Source: an uncultured Solirubrobacterales bacterium (GTDB lineage Bacteria; Actinomycetota; Thermoleophilia; Solirubrobacterales; 70-9). From it: a DNA stretch of 64,000 nt. The notes under the pieces are model-generated. The model searched no databases. It saw only the letters and a program-made list of their open reading frames with translations, and was not told where the DNA came from. Below are positions 33,805 to 43,523 of the stretch, one piece after another. The translations under genes were made by a program, and so were the position numbers. The DNA lies in NCBI GenBank assembly GCA_903939845.1, contig CAJAIJ010000032.1, positions 1-64,000 on the forward strand. Direction: 5' to 3'. How positions within the stretch are numbered: position 1 is the first letter of the stretch; each line of letters begins with the position of its first letter.

Positions 33805-34545
33805 TTGGAAGCGTTCTTCCAGACATATTTCGACTTCCAGATCATCGAGGACAACTTCGGCTATGTCCTGGAAGGGTTCTGGTACACGATCAGGCTCTCG
33901 ATCGTGGGCGGAATCCTTTCCCTGATCTGGGGTCTGATCCTCGCCGTTCTCCGCCAGCTGCCCGGCAGGGGTTTGGCCCCGGTCAGGTGGGTCGCGATCG
34001 CCTATATCGATGCCCTCCGGGGCGTGCCTCTGCTGCTCGTGATCTTCCTAATTTCGGGCGGTCTGGGAGCCCTCGCATCCGAGGGCGTTATCCCGGAGGG
34101 ACTGGGCATCCCGCGCTGGTTCGGACTGCCGGACCCCTTCTGGTACGGCACGATCGCGATCACCCTCACCTACGGCGCCTACATGGCCGAGGTCTACCGG
34201 GCCGGAATCGAGGCAGTGCCGCGTGGACAGGTGGAGGCTGCAAGGTCTCTGGGCATGAGCCATGGTCAGGCGATGCGATTCGTGATCGTTCCCCAGGCGG
34301 TACGCAAGGTGGTCCCGCCACTGCTCAACGACTTCATCGCGCTGATGAAGGACACCTCCCTGGTCAGCGTGCTCGGACTCGTCGAGACGGTGCAGGCCGG
34401 CCGGGACGTCTATTCCGAGACCTTCAACGCTTCGGCACTGACCCTCGGTGCCTTTCTCTTCCTGGCCGTCACGATTCCTCTGGCGAGGTTCGTGGACTGG
34501 CTGATCAAGAAACAGGACATGAAGATCCAGAGGGGGATTCCGTGA
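33805..34545 (+). CDS. Amino-acid ABC transporter permease (HisM family)
   Basis: This 246-aa inner-membrane permease of the His/Glu/Gln/Arg/opine family has the motif [23 protein letters not shown] at the start, [17 protein letters not shown], and the EAA loop [22 protein letters not shown] that contacts the ATPase. TTG 33805 is the start, preceded by GGGAAG. Its stop overlaps the ATPase GTG as GTGA. The insertion around [24 protein letters not shown] between helices is longer than usual. Confidence 0.92.
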   Translation: MEAFFQTYFDFQIIEDNFGYVLEGFWYTIRLSIVGGILSLIWGLILAVLRQLPGRGLAPVRWVAIAYIDALRGVPLLLVIFLISGGLGALASEGVIPEGLGIPRWFGLPDPFWYGTIAITLTYGAYMAEVYRAGIEAVPRGQVEAARSLGMSHGQAMRFVIVPQAVRKVVPPLLNDFIALMKDTSLVSVLGLVETVQAGRDVYSETFNASALTLGAFLFLAVTIPLARFVDWLIKKQDMKIQRGIP

Positions 34546-35288
34546 CCGAGCCGATCATCAGCATCAGGGATCTGAGGAAGAGCTACGGCGATCTCGACGT
34601 CCTGACCGGGATCGACCTCGACATCGATCGGGGCGAGGTCGTCTGCGTCATCGGGCCCAGTGGCTCCGGAAAGAGCACGTTGCTGCGCTGCATCAATCTC
34701 CTGGAGGAGCCGGGCGGGGGAACCATCGCACTGAGCGGCACCACGGTTTTCGGAGATGGCAAGCCCCAGAATCTCGATGAGCTGAGGCGCGAAGTCGGCA
34801 TGGTCTTCCAGCAGTTCAACCTCTTCCCCCACATGTCGGCGACCGAGAACGTCTCGATCGCCCAGGTCAAGGTCCGGGGCAGGAGCAGGAAAGAGGCCGA
34901 TGAGAAGTCGCGCGAGCTGCTCGATCGGGTCGGGCTCGGAGACAAGGTCGACGAGTATCCGGACCGGTTGTCGGGCGGACAGCAGCAGCGTGTCGCGATC
35001 GCGAGGGCTCTGGCCATGGATCCCGAGGTGATGCTGTTCGACGAGGTCACCAGCGCGCTCGACCCGGAACTGGTCAAGGGAGTTCTGGACGTGATGAGGG
35101 GCCTGGCCGAGAGCGGAATGACGATGATCTCCGTCACTCACGAGATGGGTTTTGCCCGGGAGGTCTCCGATCGGACGATCTTCATGGACGGTGGTGTGAT
35201 CGTCGAGCAGGGCAAGCCCGACGACGTGCTCGGCAATCCGTCCCACGAGCGCACGAAACAGTTCCTCGGGCTGGTCCTGGCCAACTAG
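34542..35288 (+). CDS. Amino-acid ABC transporter ATP-binding protein
   Basis: This 248-aa ATPase of the GlnQ/HisP group has Walker [10 protein letters not shown], the Q-loop [13 protein letters not shown], signature [15 protein letters not shown], Walker [12 protein letters not shown] and the H-loop [11 protein letters not shown] 34542 overlaps the permease stop (GTGA). Together with the binding protein and permease it makes a complete importer. Confidence 0.95.
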   Translation: MTEPIISIRDLRKSYGDLDVLTGIDLDIDRGEVVCVIGPSGSGKSTLLRCINLLEEPGGGTIALSGTTVFGDGKPQNLDELRREVGMVFQQFNLFPHMSATENVSIAQVKVRGRSRKEADEKSRELLDRVGLGDKVDEYPDRLSGGQQQRVAIARALAMDPEVMLFDEVTSALDPELVKGVLDVMRGLAESGMTMISVTHEMGFAREVSDRTIFMDGGVIVEQGKPDDVLGNPSHERTKQFLGLVLAN

Positions 35289-35298
35289 GCCCGCCCGT

Positions 35299-36093
35299 TC
35301 AGAAGGAGAGGTCGGCCTCCGACTCCGGGTCCACGGCAAGCGTGCTCTTGCGTCCTGCGACCTCCCGCAGGTAGTCCCTCCACATCGCCTCGACCTCGCG
35401 GAGCCGGAGATCGAAGGCCGCCTCTAGGTTGGCTCTCGGCCCGGCCTTCCTGAGCCTGGCCACGAGGAGCTCGCAGGCCCCGCCGCCCCGGTATTCCTCG
35501 AGCAGGTCGAAGATCGTTCCTCCGAGGAGGATCGCGTCCCTCCTCGACGGGGGAAAGGCCGGCCGGGCCCCTTCCTTGAGCCGCCGGATGACGGCAGGCC
35601 TGAAGAGGTCCACCTGTCGGGCGAAGTGCTGGGCCGAACCTTCTACGAGCCAGGCCCATTCGAAATAGCGCCTCGAGTTGGCCGGGGTCCAGGGCGGGGG
35701 CATCGCCCCGTTGTTGGCGGCGATTACGAGCTGGGTGTAGAGCCTTTCGGCCGTGCCCCGAAGGGCCTCGTATGAGGCGTCTCCGGCTGCCCTCTTGGTG
35801 ATCGCCGTGTCTCCCAGCACGTGCACCTCGGCCGACATCGCCCAGCCTGCCAGGTAGCGACGACCGGCGGGGGCAGCCGACCACCGGACTGCGGGCAGGA
35901 AGGGGTGCGCGAAGTTGAGCCACAGGGCGGACGGGTGGACGACGACCGTGATCCCGGTCGGCACGACCTCGAAGCGATCCTCCAACTTCAGGCTCAGGCT
36001 CTCGAGTCTGTCGAGAAGTGCCTCGGAGTAAGCGGCGTCGCCGTCCTCGTGACGGGCCGAGAAGGTCAGGGATGTTGTCTCGATCCAGGTCAT
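35299..36093 (-). CDS. Gluzincin-like (peptidase MA) protein lacking HExxH
   Basis: This 264-aa protein has the outline of peptidase-MA-like proteins: a beta-rich N-terminal region, a helix at the position of the zinc-binding HExxH (LRGTAERLYTQLVIAANNG), then WAWLVEGSAQHFARQ matching the downstream glutamate helix (usually WLxEGLAEYF). The HExxH itself is absent (LYTQL), so it should not be an active zinc peptidase. Family membership is inferred from spacing and is uncertain. There is no signal peptide. It is the last gene of the minus-strand series and convergent with the ABC importer. Confidence 0.6.
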   Translation of the reverse strand: MTWIETTSLTFSARHEDGDAAYSEALLDRLESLSLKLEDRFEVVPTGITVVVHPSALWLNFAHPFLPAVRWSAAPAGRRYLAGWAMSAEVHVLGDTAITKRAAGDASYEALRGTAERLYTQLVIAANNGAMPPPWTPANSRRYFEWAWLVEGSAQHFARQVDLFRPAVIRRLKEGARPAFPPSRRDAILLGGTIFDLLEEYRGGGACELLVARLRKAGPRANLEAAFDLRLREVEAMWRDYLREVAGRKSTLAVDPESEADLSF

Positions 36094-36232
36094 GGCGGCC
36101 GGATCAGCGTAGAGGTGAAGCCGGATCTACCGACCCATCTGGATCGGAACGGGAACAGGAATGCGCAGAGACGGTCGGCCCGTCAAGCGAAGCAGTGCCG
36201 TCCCTGTCCTCGAGCGAGAGCGGGGATTCCGC

Positions 36233-36853
36233 TCAGGCGTAGGCCGGAATGCGCTCCCCGGTCTCGCAGATCGCTTCGATCTCGGCGACCGCACGCTCGA
36301 ACTCGTCGTCGGCCATCACCGGCGTGCCCTCGAACGGAAGGTCGCGATCGATCTCGACCCATGTCGGGTCAGTCCTCATCTCCTCGCGAACTCGAACGGT
36401 TACCGGTCGGGGGATGCGGTGAACTCGAAGCAGCACCAGATCCAGCTCCTGGCGAGGCCTCCACGCAAGCCTCCGCGAGGCGTAATCAGTGGTCCAGACA
36501 TAAAAGGGGGAGAGGCCGTCGATCACCTTGGGGTTGTCGATCCTGACCCGGTGGGAAACCTCTGCCCACGCCCTGATCCGCACGCGGTCGGGCTGAGCGA
36601 TGCCTCCGTCTCGCAGGAGATCTCGATCTGCCGGCTCTTCGTCCGGCCAGACGCCTTCTTCCAGAGCCCTGCCGAGCTCGGGATGGTGGGCCTCTCTGAC
36701 CAGGTCATTGACCTGATGGTCGAAGGTCGGGTAGAGGAAGAATCGGTCATGTTCGAGTTCCGACTCGTCGGCACCTCGACGGAGAGTGAGGAGCTGCTCG
36801 CCTTCTGCGAGTGCCCGGACGGTTACGGCCCATTCCTTGTAAGCGATTGGCAT
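36233..36853 (-). CDS. DUF1802 family protein
   Basis: This 206-aa protein matches DUF1802 by its opening YKEWAVTVRALAEGEQLLTLRRG and ELEHDRFFLYPTFDHQ, and by the late YASRRLAWRPRQELDLVLLRVHRIPRPV. Function is unknown. The basic and aromatic composition is compatible with nucleic-acid or nucleotide binding, but that is speculation. It lies alone between the hyuA end (gap 116 nt) and the peptidase-like gene (gap 139 nt), in which I see no feature. Confidence 0.82.
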   Translation of the reverse strand: MPIAYKEWAVTVRALAEGEQLLTLRRGADESELEHDRFFLYPTFDHQVNDLVREAHHPELGRALEEGVWPDEEPADRDLLRDGGIAQPDRVRIRAWAEVSHRVRIDNPKVIDGLSPFYVWTTDYASRRLAWRPRQELDLVLLRVHRIPRPVTVRVREEMRTDPTWVEIDRDLPFEGTPVMADDEFERAVAEIEAICETGERIPAYA

Positions 36854-36969
36854 TGGAGGTCTCTGACGTGTTTAGGGGTTTACGGATGAGAGCGGTACTT
36901 TTCGATCGTTTCCGACCTACAGGGGGTACCGCTGCGGGCGAGCGAGGCTACCTGACGACTTCCCGAGGG

Positions 36970-38901
36970 TCAAGAAGTGTGACGAGCGTCACGCTGGCCC
37001 GAAAGGTCATTTCGCTCGATCGAAACAAACCCGTCGCCCCTGTCGGAGGCTGTCCAGCCTCCGGGCACCCAGGCCGTCGCAACCTCGAAGTCGATCGATG
37101 CAGGCCCGGCCACGGAGAGCCGTTCGGCGACGGGGGGCGTGGTCTTCGGTCCCGGTTCGGTGAAGCGGCGCCTGACGGTCACCAACTCGATCCCGGCTCC
37201 CGGTTCAGTGAATCCATAGCGCTCCTCGTGGGTCGTCTCGAATGCCTCCCTGAGGGAGTAGGGGGCATTCGATTCACAGGTGACGGTCAACTCGAACGAC
37301 TGTCCCCGGTAGCGCAGGTCCCAGCCGACCTCGTCGGCATCGCCTCTCAGATCCGCTAGTCGCTCAGGGGTCAGCTCGCTCCCGTCGAGCATCACGGTGC
37401 GGACCTCGTCACGACGACGCTGGGCGGTCGCGAGCCCGACTGCGCTGAGGACGCCACCGTCCCTCGGGATGATCACCCGTGCCATCCCGAGGGCCTCTGC
37501 AATCGAACACCCGTGCAGCGGCCCGGCCCCTCCGAATGCGAGCAGGGAGAAGCCCGATGGATCGATCCCCCGCTCGACCGTCATGACCCGGACTGCCCGG
37601 GTCATCTCGGCATCGGCTACCTCCAGGATGCCCTTGGCGCACTCCTCGACATCCATCGAGAGCAGGTCGGCCAGACCTTCGATCGCCCGAGTCGCGAGCG
37701 ACTCATCCAGCTCGACACCCGACAGTTTTCTTCCGGCCGCAATCCTGCCGAGAACGAGGTTGGCGTCGGTCACCGTCGGCGCCATGCCGCCCCTTCCGTA
37801 ACAGGCCGGACCGGGTCGGGCTCCAGCCGACTGCGGACCGACCCTCAGGGCCCCGCCTTCGTCGCGCCAGGCGATCGAGCCGCCTCCGGCTCCGACGGTT
37901 TCGATGTCGACCATGGGGAGGGCGACGGGCCTGCCCGCGACCTCGCGACCACCCGTCTCCCGAATCGTCCCGCCCTCGATCACGCAGACATCGCAGGAGG
38001 TGCCGCCCATGTCGAGGCAGACCAGATCCGGGATGCCCGCCTGCGCGGCGATACGCGAAGCGGCGGCAGCGCCTCCGGCAGGGCCGGAAAGAAGCGTTCT
38101 GGCGGGGTGAGCGGCGGCTTCGGCAGACGTCGTCAGCCCCCCGCTGGACTGCATGACCGCCGGTTCCGGCAGTCCGGCCTCGCGACATCGATCGGCGAGC
38201 CTTTCGAGGTAGCCCCTCATCAGTGGCCCGAGCGAAGCGTCGATCTCCGTGGTCGAGGCCCTCTCGTATTCGCGGAAGGTCCCGGTCACCTCGTTCGAAA
38301 GCGAGACGTGAACATCGTCTCCGCAGACCCGGGCAAGTGCGTCACCCATGGATCGCTCATGGGCCGGGTGTCTGTCCGAATGCAGCAGGCAGACCGCGAC
38401 TGCCTCGACGCCGAGAGACCTGACCTGATCGGCGATCGCCTCGGCCTCGCCCGGCTCCAGCGGCTCCAGGATTCCGGCCGGAACCGCCCGCTCGGGCGCC
38501 GGGATCCGGAGCTCCGGGGGTGCAATGGCCGGCGGTCTTTTCGCCCTCAGGTCGTAAAGGAGGGGACGCTGTTGACGGCCGATCTCGATCAGGTCGGTGA
38601 ATCCCCTGGTTGCGATCAGAGCCGTCCTGGCCACCTTCATCTCGAGCACGGCGTTGGTGGCGACGGTCATCCCGTGTGCGAAGAACTCGACCTCCCCTGC
38701 GGCAGTCCCGCTCCTTTCGAGGACATCCGCTATCGCCCGCATCACACCGTCGGACTGATCGCCGGGAGTGGTCTGGACCTTGGAGGTGAAGATCCCCTCT
38801 CCGGTGACGATCACGGCATCGGTAAAGGTTCCGCCCACGTCGACCCCGAGGATCACCGTTCGTTCGGGGGCCGGATCGAGGTCCGACAGCGCCTCAGGCA
38901 C
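36970..38901 (-). CDS. hyuA: Hydantoinase/oxoprolinase subunit A
   Basis: This 643-aa HyuA-family ATPase has an ASKHA-like fold: phosphate loop GVDVGGTFTDAV near residue 17, the conserved HGMTVATNAVLE, LSGPAGG and LDMGGTSCDVCVIEGG, and GAGGGSIAW. The family hydrolyses five-membered cyclic amides (hydantoins, 5-oxoproline) or carboxylates ketones using ATP with HyuB. The frame runs upstream to 39066, but GTG 38901 has GGAG 7 nt upstream, overlaps the hyuB stop by 8 nt and starts just before the ATPase fold. Confidence 0.9.
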   Translation of the reverse strand: MPEALSDLDPAPERTVILGVDVGGTFTDAVIVTGEGIFTSKVQTTPGDQSDGVMRAIADVLERSGTAAGEVEFFAHGMTVATNAVLEMKVARTALIATRGFTDLIEIGRQQRPLLYDLRAKRPPAIAPPELRIPAPERAVPAGILEPLEPGEAEAIADQVRSLGVEAVAVCLLHSDRHPAHERSMGDALARVCGDDVHVSLSNEVTGTFREYERASTTEIDASLGPLMRGYLERLADRCREAGLPEPAVMQSSGGLTTSAEAAAHPARTLLSGPAGGAAAASRIAAQAGIPDLVCLDMGGTSCDVCVIEGGTIRETGGREVAGRPVALPMVDIETVGAGGGSIAWRDEGGALRVGPQSAGARPGPACYGRGGMAPTVTDANLVLGRIAAGRKLSGVELDESLATRAIEGLADLLSMDVEECAKGILEVADAEMTRAVRVMTVERGIDPSGFSLLAFGGAGPLHGCSIAEALGMARVIIPRDGGVLSAVGLATAQRRRDEVRTVMLDGSELTPERLADLRGDADEVGWDLRYRGQSFELTVTCESNAPYSLREAFETTHEERYGFTEPGAGIELVTVRRRFTEPGPKTTPPVAERLSVAGPASIDFEVATAWVPGGWTASDRGDGFVSIERNDLSGQRDARHTS

Positions 38902-40402
38902 TGCCGTCTCCACCGCCGCCCGGAGTCTCGATGCGGAGCCTGTCGCCGGCCTCGAGTCTGCCGTTGACCTTCGGATCAAGGGTTTCGGGAGTGGCACCTC
39001 CCGACCGAAGGATCGTGTTGCTCCCCGGCTCGCCCGGAGAACCCCCATTTGCCCCCGGGGGCGCATGGCGACGGCGCTCAGTCAGCAGCGCGAACTCCAT
39101 CGGCTCGAGGGCCTCTATCTCACGGACGATCCCGTCTCCTCCGCGGTGCCGACCCTCGCCTCCGCTGCCCCGGCGAACCGAGTACTCGGTCGCGATCAGC
39201 GGGAACTCGATCTCCAGGGCCTCGATCGGGGTGTTGAGAGTGTTCGACATCGCCACCTGGGTCGCACTCGGACCGTCGGCGTCCGGGAAGCCGCCCTGAC
39301 CGCCACCGATCGTCTCGTAGTAGGTGAACCCTTCGTTGCCCAGGGTGAGGTTGTTCATCGTCCCCTGCCCGAGGGCATGTCCGAACGCGGCAAGGCACAG
39401 GTCGGCGACCCGCGATGACGTCTCCACGTTGCCGGCGACGACGGCATGGGGCGGAGGCGCGTCGAGCAGGCTGCGTTCAGGGATGACGACCCGGACCGGC
39501 TCGAACGTTCCGGAATTGGCAGGGATGTCGGGGTCGGTCAGGACTCTGACCGCGAACAGGCAGGCCGCCTCGGTGACCGCTCTCGGGCAGTTCAAGTTGC
39601 CATCGTCGGGACCGGGACAGCCGGTGAAATCAAACTCGATCTCCTCGCCGTCGACCGTGACCTCCAGCACCAGTTCGATGTCGCCGGAGCGGGCCTCGAG
39701 GACGTCCGTGGACCGACGGACCCCGTCGGGGATGGCGGCGATGCTCGCCCTCGTCCTCGCCTCGGCATAGGAGATGACCGCGTCCATCCGCCGAAAGAGG
39801 CCCTCGGCCCCATGTCTGTCTGCAAGTTCCCGGAGTCCGGAAAGGCCGCGGTGGTTGGCTGCGAGCTGGGCCTTCAGATCTGCCCGGCGCTGATCCGGTT
39901 GTCTCATCGACGCCGTTACCTCCGCAATGGCCTCTTCATCCATTACCCGGGGGGAGATCACGACTCCCTCGTCTTCGATCCGGGTCGAGTCCGCCGGCAT
40001 GGAGCCCGGACGGATACCTCCTACATCTGCATGGTGGGCCCGGTTGGCTGCGAAGCCGAGCAGGAGGCCCGAGTCGTCGAAGACCGGGGTCACGACAGTG
40101 ATGTCGGGCAGGTGTGAGCCACCCGAATAGGGATCGTTCAGGAACCACGAGACGCCCGGCTCCTGGTCGAAGCCGACGACGGCTGCGACAGAGGCCGGCA
40201 TCGAACCGAGGTGGACCGGGATGTGTTCGGCCTGCATCACCATCCTGCCCGACGGATCGAACAGGGCCGTGGAGCAGTCCCTCCGCTCCTTGATGTTGGC
40301 CGAGTGCGCCGACCGGATCAGTGCCGCGCCCATCTCGTCGCAGATCCCACCCAGTGCACCGGATGCGAGCTGGATCTCGACCGGGTCTCGATCGCCGTCC
40401 AA
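38894..40402 (-). CDS. hyuB: Hydantoinase/oxoprolinase subunit B
   Basis: This 502-aa HyuB-family subunit has the family segments [63 protein letters not shown] and the C-terminal [11 protein letters not shown]. The frame is open into nadB, but TTG 40402 follows a GAGG site and begins the conserved sequence ([15 protein letters not shown]). It overlaps nadB by none but starts 11 nt after its stop region. HyuA and HyuB together form the enzyme. Confidence 0.88.
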   Translation of the reverse strand: MDGDRDPVEIQLASGALGGICDEMGAALIRSAHSANIKERRDCSTALFDPSGRMVMQAEHIPVHLGSMPASVAAVVGFDQEPGVSWFLNDPYSGGSHLPDITVVTPVFDDSGLLLGFAANRAHHADVGGIRPGSMPADSTRIEDEGVVISPRVMDEEAIAEVTASMRQPDQRRADLKAQLAANHRGLSGLRELADRHGAEGLFRRMDAVISYAEARTRASIAAIPDGVRRSTDVLEARSGDIELVLEVTVDGEEIEFDFTGCPGPDDGNLNCPRAVTEAACLFAVRVLTDPDIPANSGTFEPVRVVIPERSLLDAPPPHAVVAGNVETSSRVADLCLAAFGHALGQGTMNNLTLGNEGFTYYETIGGGQGGFPDADGPSATQVAMSNTLNTPIEALEIEFPLIATEYSVRRGSGGEGRHRGGDGIVREIEALEPMEFALLTERRRHAPPGANGGSPGEPGSNTILRSGGATPETLDPKVNGRLEAGDRLRIETPGGGGDGSA

Positions 40403-40412
40403 GTCCCGAGCC

Positions 40413-41915
40413 TCAGTCCCAGGTCTCGGACCTGACGCTGCCGTCCGGGAGGAAATGGATGTGGACGCCATCCAGGTCGGGGTCGCGGTCCGGGAAGTCG
40501 GACCGGCGGTGACCGCCCCGGGACTCGGTTCGGGTGAGTGCCGACCTGGCGATCGCACCGGCAAGGGGGTAGGGGTCGTCCAGCAGGCGCCCCAGGCCGT
40601 CACGGTCCCGTCTGGGACCGGCCAGCTTCCAGACGGCCTCGCGGGTGGCGGTGACAGGTGGATCGAATCGCCACTCGGGATCGGGCCGGAATGCCGGCTC
40701 AGTGCTCTGGCCGGCCGTCCGCCCCAGACCCTCTCGGTCCAGGCCGGCTCGTGCCGCTCTCTCCCCGAAGACGAAGCACTCCGAGAGGGAGTTGGAGGCG
40801 AGCCGATTGGCACCGTGGAGGCCCGTACACGAGCACTCTCCCACTGCGAAGAGGCCGGGAAGGGTGCTTTGACCATCGAGGTCGACGGTGATGCCACCCA
40901 TCGTGTAGTGGGCGCCCGGAGAAATCGGAACCGGTCGGCCGGTCGGATCCAATCCGGCCCGATCGAGCATTCCGAAGACCGATGGAAACCGTGCCGGGTC
41001 GATCATCCTCAGGTCCAGGTCGACAGGTGTGCCATCCTGCGCATCGATCTGCTGGAGGATCGCTACCGCGACGTCATCACGGGGTGCCAGTTCATCCGTG
41101 AATCTCTCCCCTTCGGCGTCCAGGAGCATTGCCCCTTCGCCACGGAGGGCTTCCGAGATCAACGAGCCATCGAGTTCGGACCCCGGCAGGTCGAGGCATG
41201 TCGGGTGGAACTGGCAGAACTCGAGGTCGGCGAGCTCCGCTCCGGCCGCGCTGGCCATCACAGGGCCGGCCCCGATCGCGCCCCAGGGATTGGAAGTCCG
41301 GCTCCAGAGTGCGGCAGCTCCGCCTGTGGCGAGTACGGTGGCCGGGGCAAAGACCGCTCCGTGGTCGGTCAGAACGCCGAGGCAGCTGGAGTCGTCACTG
41401 AGCAGGGCTACGGCCGAAGTCTCTTCCCGGACCTCTATGCCGGGGTGGTCGGCGACCATCTTCGAGAGGGAACGGGTTATCTCGTGGCCCGTTGCGCTGC
41501 CCCCGGCATGAACGATCCGTCGGACCGAGTGGCCGCCTTCGAGTGCCAGCTGGACTGCCCCCGATGGCTCCTCGTCGAACCGGACTCCCCGCGCGATCAG
41601 ATCCCGCACCATCGCCGGGGCCTCTTCGGTCAGGCATCTGACCGCCGCTTCACGACAGAGTCCCCGTCCGGCCGCGAAGGTGTCCTCGGCGTGGAGCTCC
41701 GGTGAATCGGCGGGATCGAGAGCAGCGGCGAGGCCTCCCTGTGCCCAGTAGCTCGAGCTCTCCGAGAGCGGTTTCCGCGAGATGAGGCAGATCTCTCCTC
41801 CGGCCTCGGCGGCCCTGATCGCAGTCCAGAAGCCCGCCGCGCCGCCACCTATGACGATCATGTCGAAGGTGCTCTGGTCGGCCGACCCCGGGGTCCGGTC
41901 CGTCATCGCTTCCAC
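40413..41915 (-). CDS. nadB: L-aspartate oxidase
   Basis: This 500-aa FAD enzyme oxidises L-aspartate to iminoaspartate, the first step of NAD synthesis. It has the dinucleotide loop IVIGGGAAGFWTAI, SSYWAQGGLAAAL, LEFCQFHPTCL, PGAHYTMGGI and VGECSCTGLHGANRLASNSLSECFVFG, all NadB signatures. GTG 41915 lies 7 nt after TAGCCT (leaderless pattern); ATG 41906 is an alternative. nadA and nadC are not in the window, and the hydantoinase genes follow directly. Confidence 0.94.
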   Translation of the reverse strand: MEAMTDRTPGSADQSTFDMIVIGGGAAGFWTAIRAAEAGGEICLISRKPLSESSSYWAQGGLAAALDPADSPELHAEDTFAAGRGLCREAAVRCLTEEAPAMVRDLIARGVRFDEEPSGAVQLALEGGHSVRRIVHAGGSATGHEITRSLSKMVADHPGIEVREETSAVALLSDDSSCLGVLTDHGAVFAPATVLATGGAAALWSRTSNPWGAIGAGPVMASAAGAELADLEFCQFHPTCLDLPGSELDGSLISEALRGEGAMLLDAEGERFTDELAPRDDVAVAILQQIDAQDGTPVDLDLRMIDPARFPSVFGMLDRAGLDPTGRPVPISPGAHYTMGGITVDLDGQSTLPGLFAVGECSCTGLHGANRLASNSLSECFVFGERAARAGLDREGLGRTAGQSTEPAFRPDPEWRFDPPVTATREAVWKLAGPRRDRDGLGRLLDDPYPLAGAIARSALTRTESRGGHRRSDFPDRDPDLDGVHIHFLPDGSVRSETWD

Positions 41916-41922
41916 CGACCGG

Positions 41923-41928
41923 AGGCTA
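41923..41928 (-). promoter_or_regulatory. Probable -10 element of nadB
   Basis: TAGCCT on the minus strand, 7 nt before GTG 41915. Confidence 0.35.
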
Positions 41929-41929
41929 C

Positions 41930-42217
41930 TCAGCCAGAACTGTCGCCGCTCTTGGCGAGATCCTCGAGCTCGTCGAGCGTGAGCTTCTCTTCGAGTCCGC
42001 GGAGGATGAGGTCGGCCTCACCGTCTATCCGAACGGCCTCCTCTGCCTTTGCCGCCAAAAGGGTCTTGTCGAATCGACCGTCTCGCGACATCTCGACCGT
42101 CATCTGTCCGAGGTCCGTCAGTGTCTCGCTCCGCATCGAGAGCAGGTCCTCGAGGTGTTCACCCATCGCTTTGCGTTCACGCCTCGTCTGCTTCTTCTTT
42201 CCACGCCCGAGTGCCAT
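41930..42217 (-). CDS. Small charged helical protein
   Basis: I do not recognise this 95-aa protein. It opens with a very basic stretch (ALGRGKKKQTRRERKAMG) and continues as acidic helices (HLEDLLSMRSETLTDLGQMTVEMSRDGRFD, then LILRGLEEKLTLDELEDLAKSGD). Its ATG lies 1 nt past the stop of the coiled-coil gene with AGGTGA upstream, so it is the third gene of a GT4/coiled-coil operon. A soluble adaptor or DNA/RNA-binding helper is possible. Confidence 0.65.
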   Translation of the reverse strand: MALGRGKKKQTRRERKAMGEHLEDLLSMRSETLTDLGQMTVEMSRDGRFDKTLLAAKAEEAVRIDGEADLILRGLEEKLTLDELEDLAKSGDSSG

Positions 42218-42218
42218 C

Positions 42219-43523
42219 TCAATCACCTGACCTCTCGCTCGAGGACTCGATCTCCTTCTTCAGGGCAGCGATCTGGCCACGAAGCCAATCGACCGCCGCC
42301 TCTCGCGTCTCGGCCGGCGAGGGCGAGTCGGTGGCCGTAATGGACCCCTCGTCGAGACGGGCTTCGGTCTCACGGGCCTTGGCTTCTATCTCCCGGAGTC
42401 GAGCCTCTGCGGCCGCTATCGCAGCTACCTTCTCCTGCCGTTCGGTCTCGACCGCTGCCTTCAGGGTTTCGACCTCCTCAACGAGGGCCGCTGTGTCACC
42501 GCTGGCGGACCCCGGAGCCGTGCCGGTCGAGGCCATCTCCGAGGCAAGCGCGGCGTCGGCTTCGATCTCGGCCGCTTGCGACCGCACCCAACCGGCCGCG
42601 GCCTCGCGGTTCTCGGCCTCCTTCCTGGCAACTGCGGCCTCGGCTTCATCGGCTCGCTTCTCGGCTGCCCGGATTCGAGCTGCGGCGCTGGTCAGAGCGG
42701 CCTGGAGGCCGGCACGATCACGCTCGACCGACTCGAGGATCGCGCTGGTCTCGGTTCGGGCGTCGGCCTTTGCCGCGGCGCGAGCCGCCTCCGCTCCGGT
42801 CCTGGCCTCTTTTTCCTCCGAGTCCAACCTCGCAGCGAGTCGGTCGAGAGAGCTCGGCTCGGCGACCTTTCCGGCCTGGACTCCTGACTTCGCCGTCGCG
42901 GACGGTTCGGGTGTCGGCTCCCCGGCTCCCGAATCGGGCCGTTTGCCCGGGACCTCCGCCGGGGTCGGTCGGCCCTTCGGAGTGTCTTGCTCTCCGGGTT
43001 CATCGGCCTTGCTGTCCGACGCTTTCGGCCCGGCCTCTGACCCGGGCGTTGCTGAGCCTGCAACGGCGGAAGGCGAACCTCCGGAATCCGCTCCGGGCTT
43101 CTCGGTCGGCTCGATCGGGGGAGGCTCTACTGGCGCAGGAGGTTTCGCCTTCGCCGCCGCCGCGGCCACCCCGGCTGCTGCGGCGGGAGCGGCCTTCGGC
43201 TCCTGTTCGGGAAGCTCGTGCTCCATGGTGTGCTCGGCAGTCTCGAAGGTCGGCTGCTCGGGGGCTTCGGCGGGCGATTCCTCCGAAGCATCCGGTTCGT
43301 CGGCGGTCGGGTCCAGGGACTCGGGCCGTTCACCCAGCTCATCGTCGAGAGCGGTGAGGCCGTCCTCGACCTCTCTTACCTCTGCCGCTCCACGGGCCAT
43401 CAGGTCTTCGTCCCACTCCTGGCGGACGTGCATCCCGAGAACGAGTTCCCCGAGCGCCTCGCGACGGTCGGCGAGCAGCGCCTCGAGTTCGTCTCTCTTC
43501 TTCTTGAGCGCTCTCTTCCTCAT
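42219..43523 (-). CDS. Large coiled-coil protein with disordered middle
   Basis: This 434-aa protein has three parts. Residues 1 to about 75 are a charged helical hairpin (MRKRALKKKRDELEALLADRREALGELV). About 80-215 is a Pro/Ala/Glu/Gly/Ser-rich, probably disordered linker. About 220-430 is Ala/Glu/Arg-rich coiled coil ending in AAVDWLRGQIAALKKEIESSS. No membrane segment or enzyme motif is present. Its ATG overlaps the glycosyltransferase stop as ATGA, so the two are coupled. It may be a scaffold or cytoskeletal-type protein; function is unknown. Confidence 0.75.
   Translation of the reverse strand: MRKRALKKKRDELEALLADRREALGELVLGMHVRQEWDEDLMARGAAEVREVEDGLTALDDELGERPESLDPTADEPDASEESPAEAPEQPTFETAEHTMEHELPEQEPKAAPAAAAGVAAAAAKAKPPAPVEPPPIEPTEKPGADSGGSPSAVAGSATPGSEAGPKASDSKADEPGEQDTPKGRPTPAEVPGKRPDSGAGEPTPEPSATAKSGVQAGKVAEPSSLDRLAARLDSEEKEARTGAEAARAAAKADARTETSAILESVERDRAGLQAALTSAAARIRAAEKRADEAEAAVARKEAENREAAAGWVRSQAAEIEADAALASEMASTGTAPGSASGDTAALVEEVETLKAAVETERQEKVAAIAAAEARLREIEAKARETEARLDEGSITATDSPSPAETREAAVDWLRGQIAALKKEIESSSERSGD

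Noticed and set aside
36161-36889. 242-codon plus-strand ORF
   Set aside because: Antisense to the DUF1802 gene, which has family-specific motifs.
37513-38967. 484-codon plus-strand ORF
   Set aside because: Antisense to hyuA, whose motifs are complete.
40221-41705. 494-codon plus-strand ORF
   Set aside because: Antisense to nadB and hyuB, both with clear family motifs.
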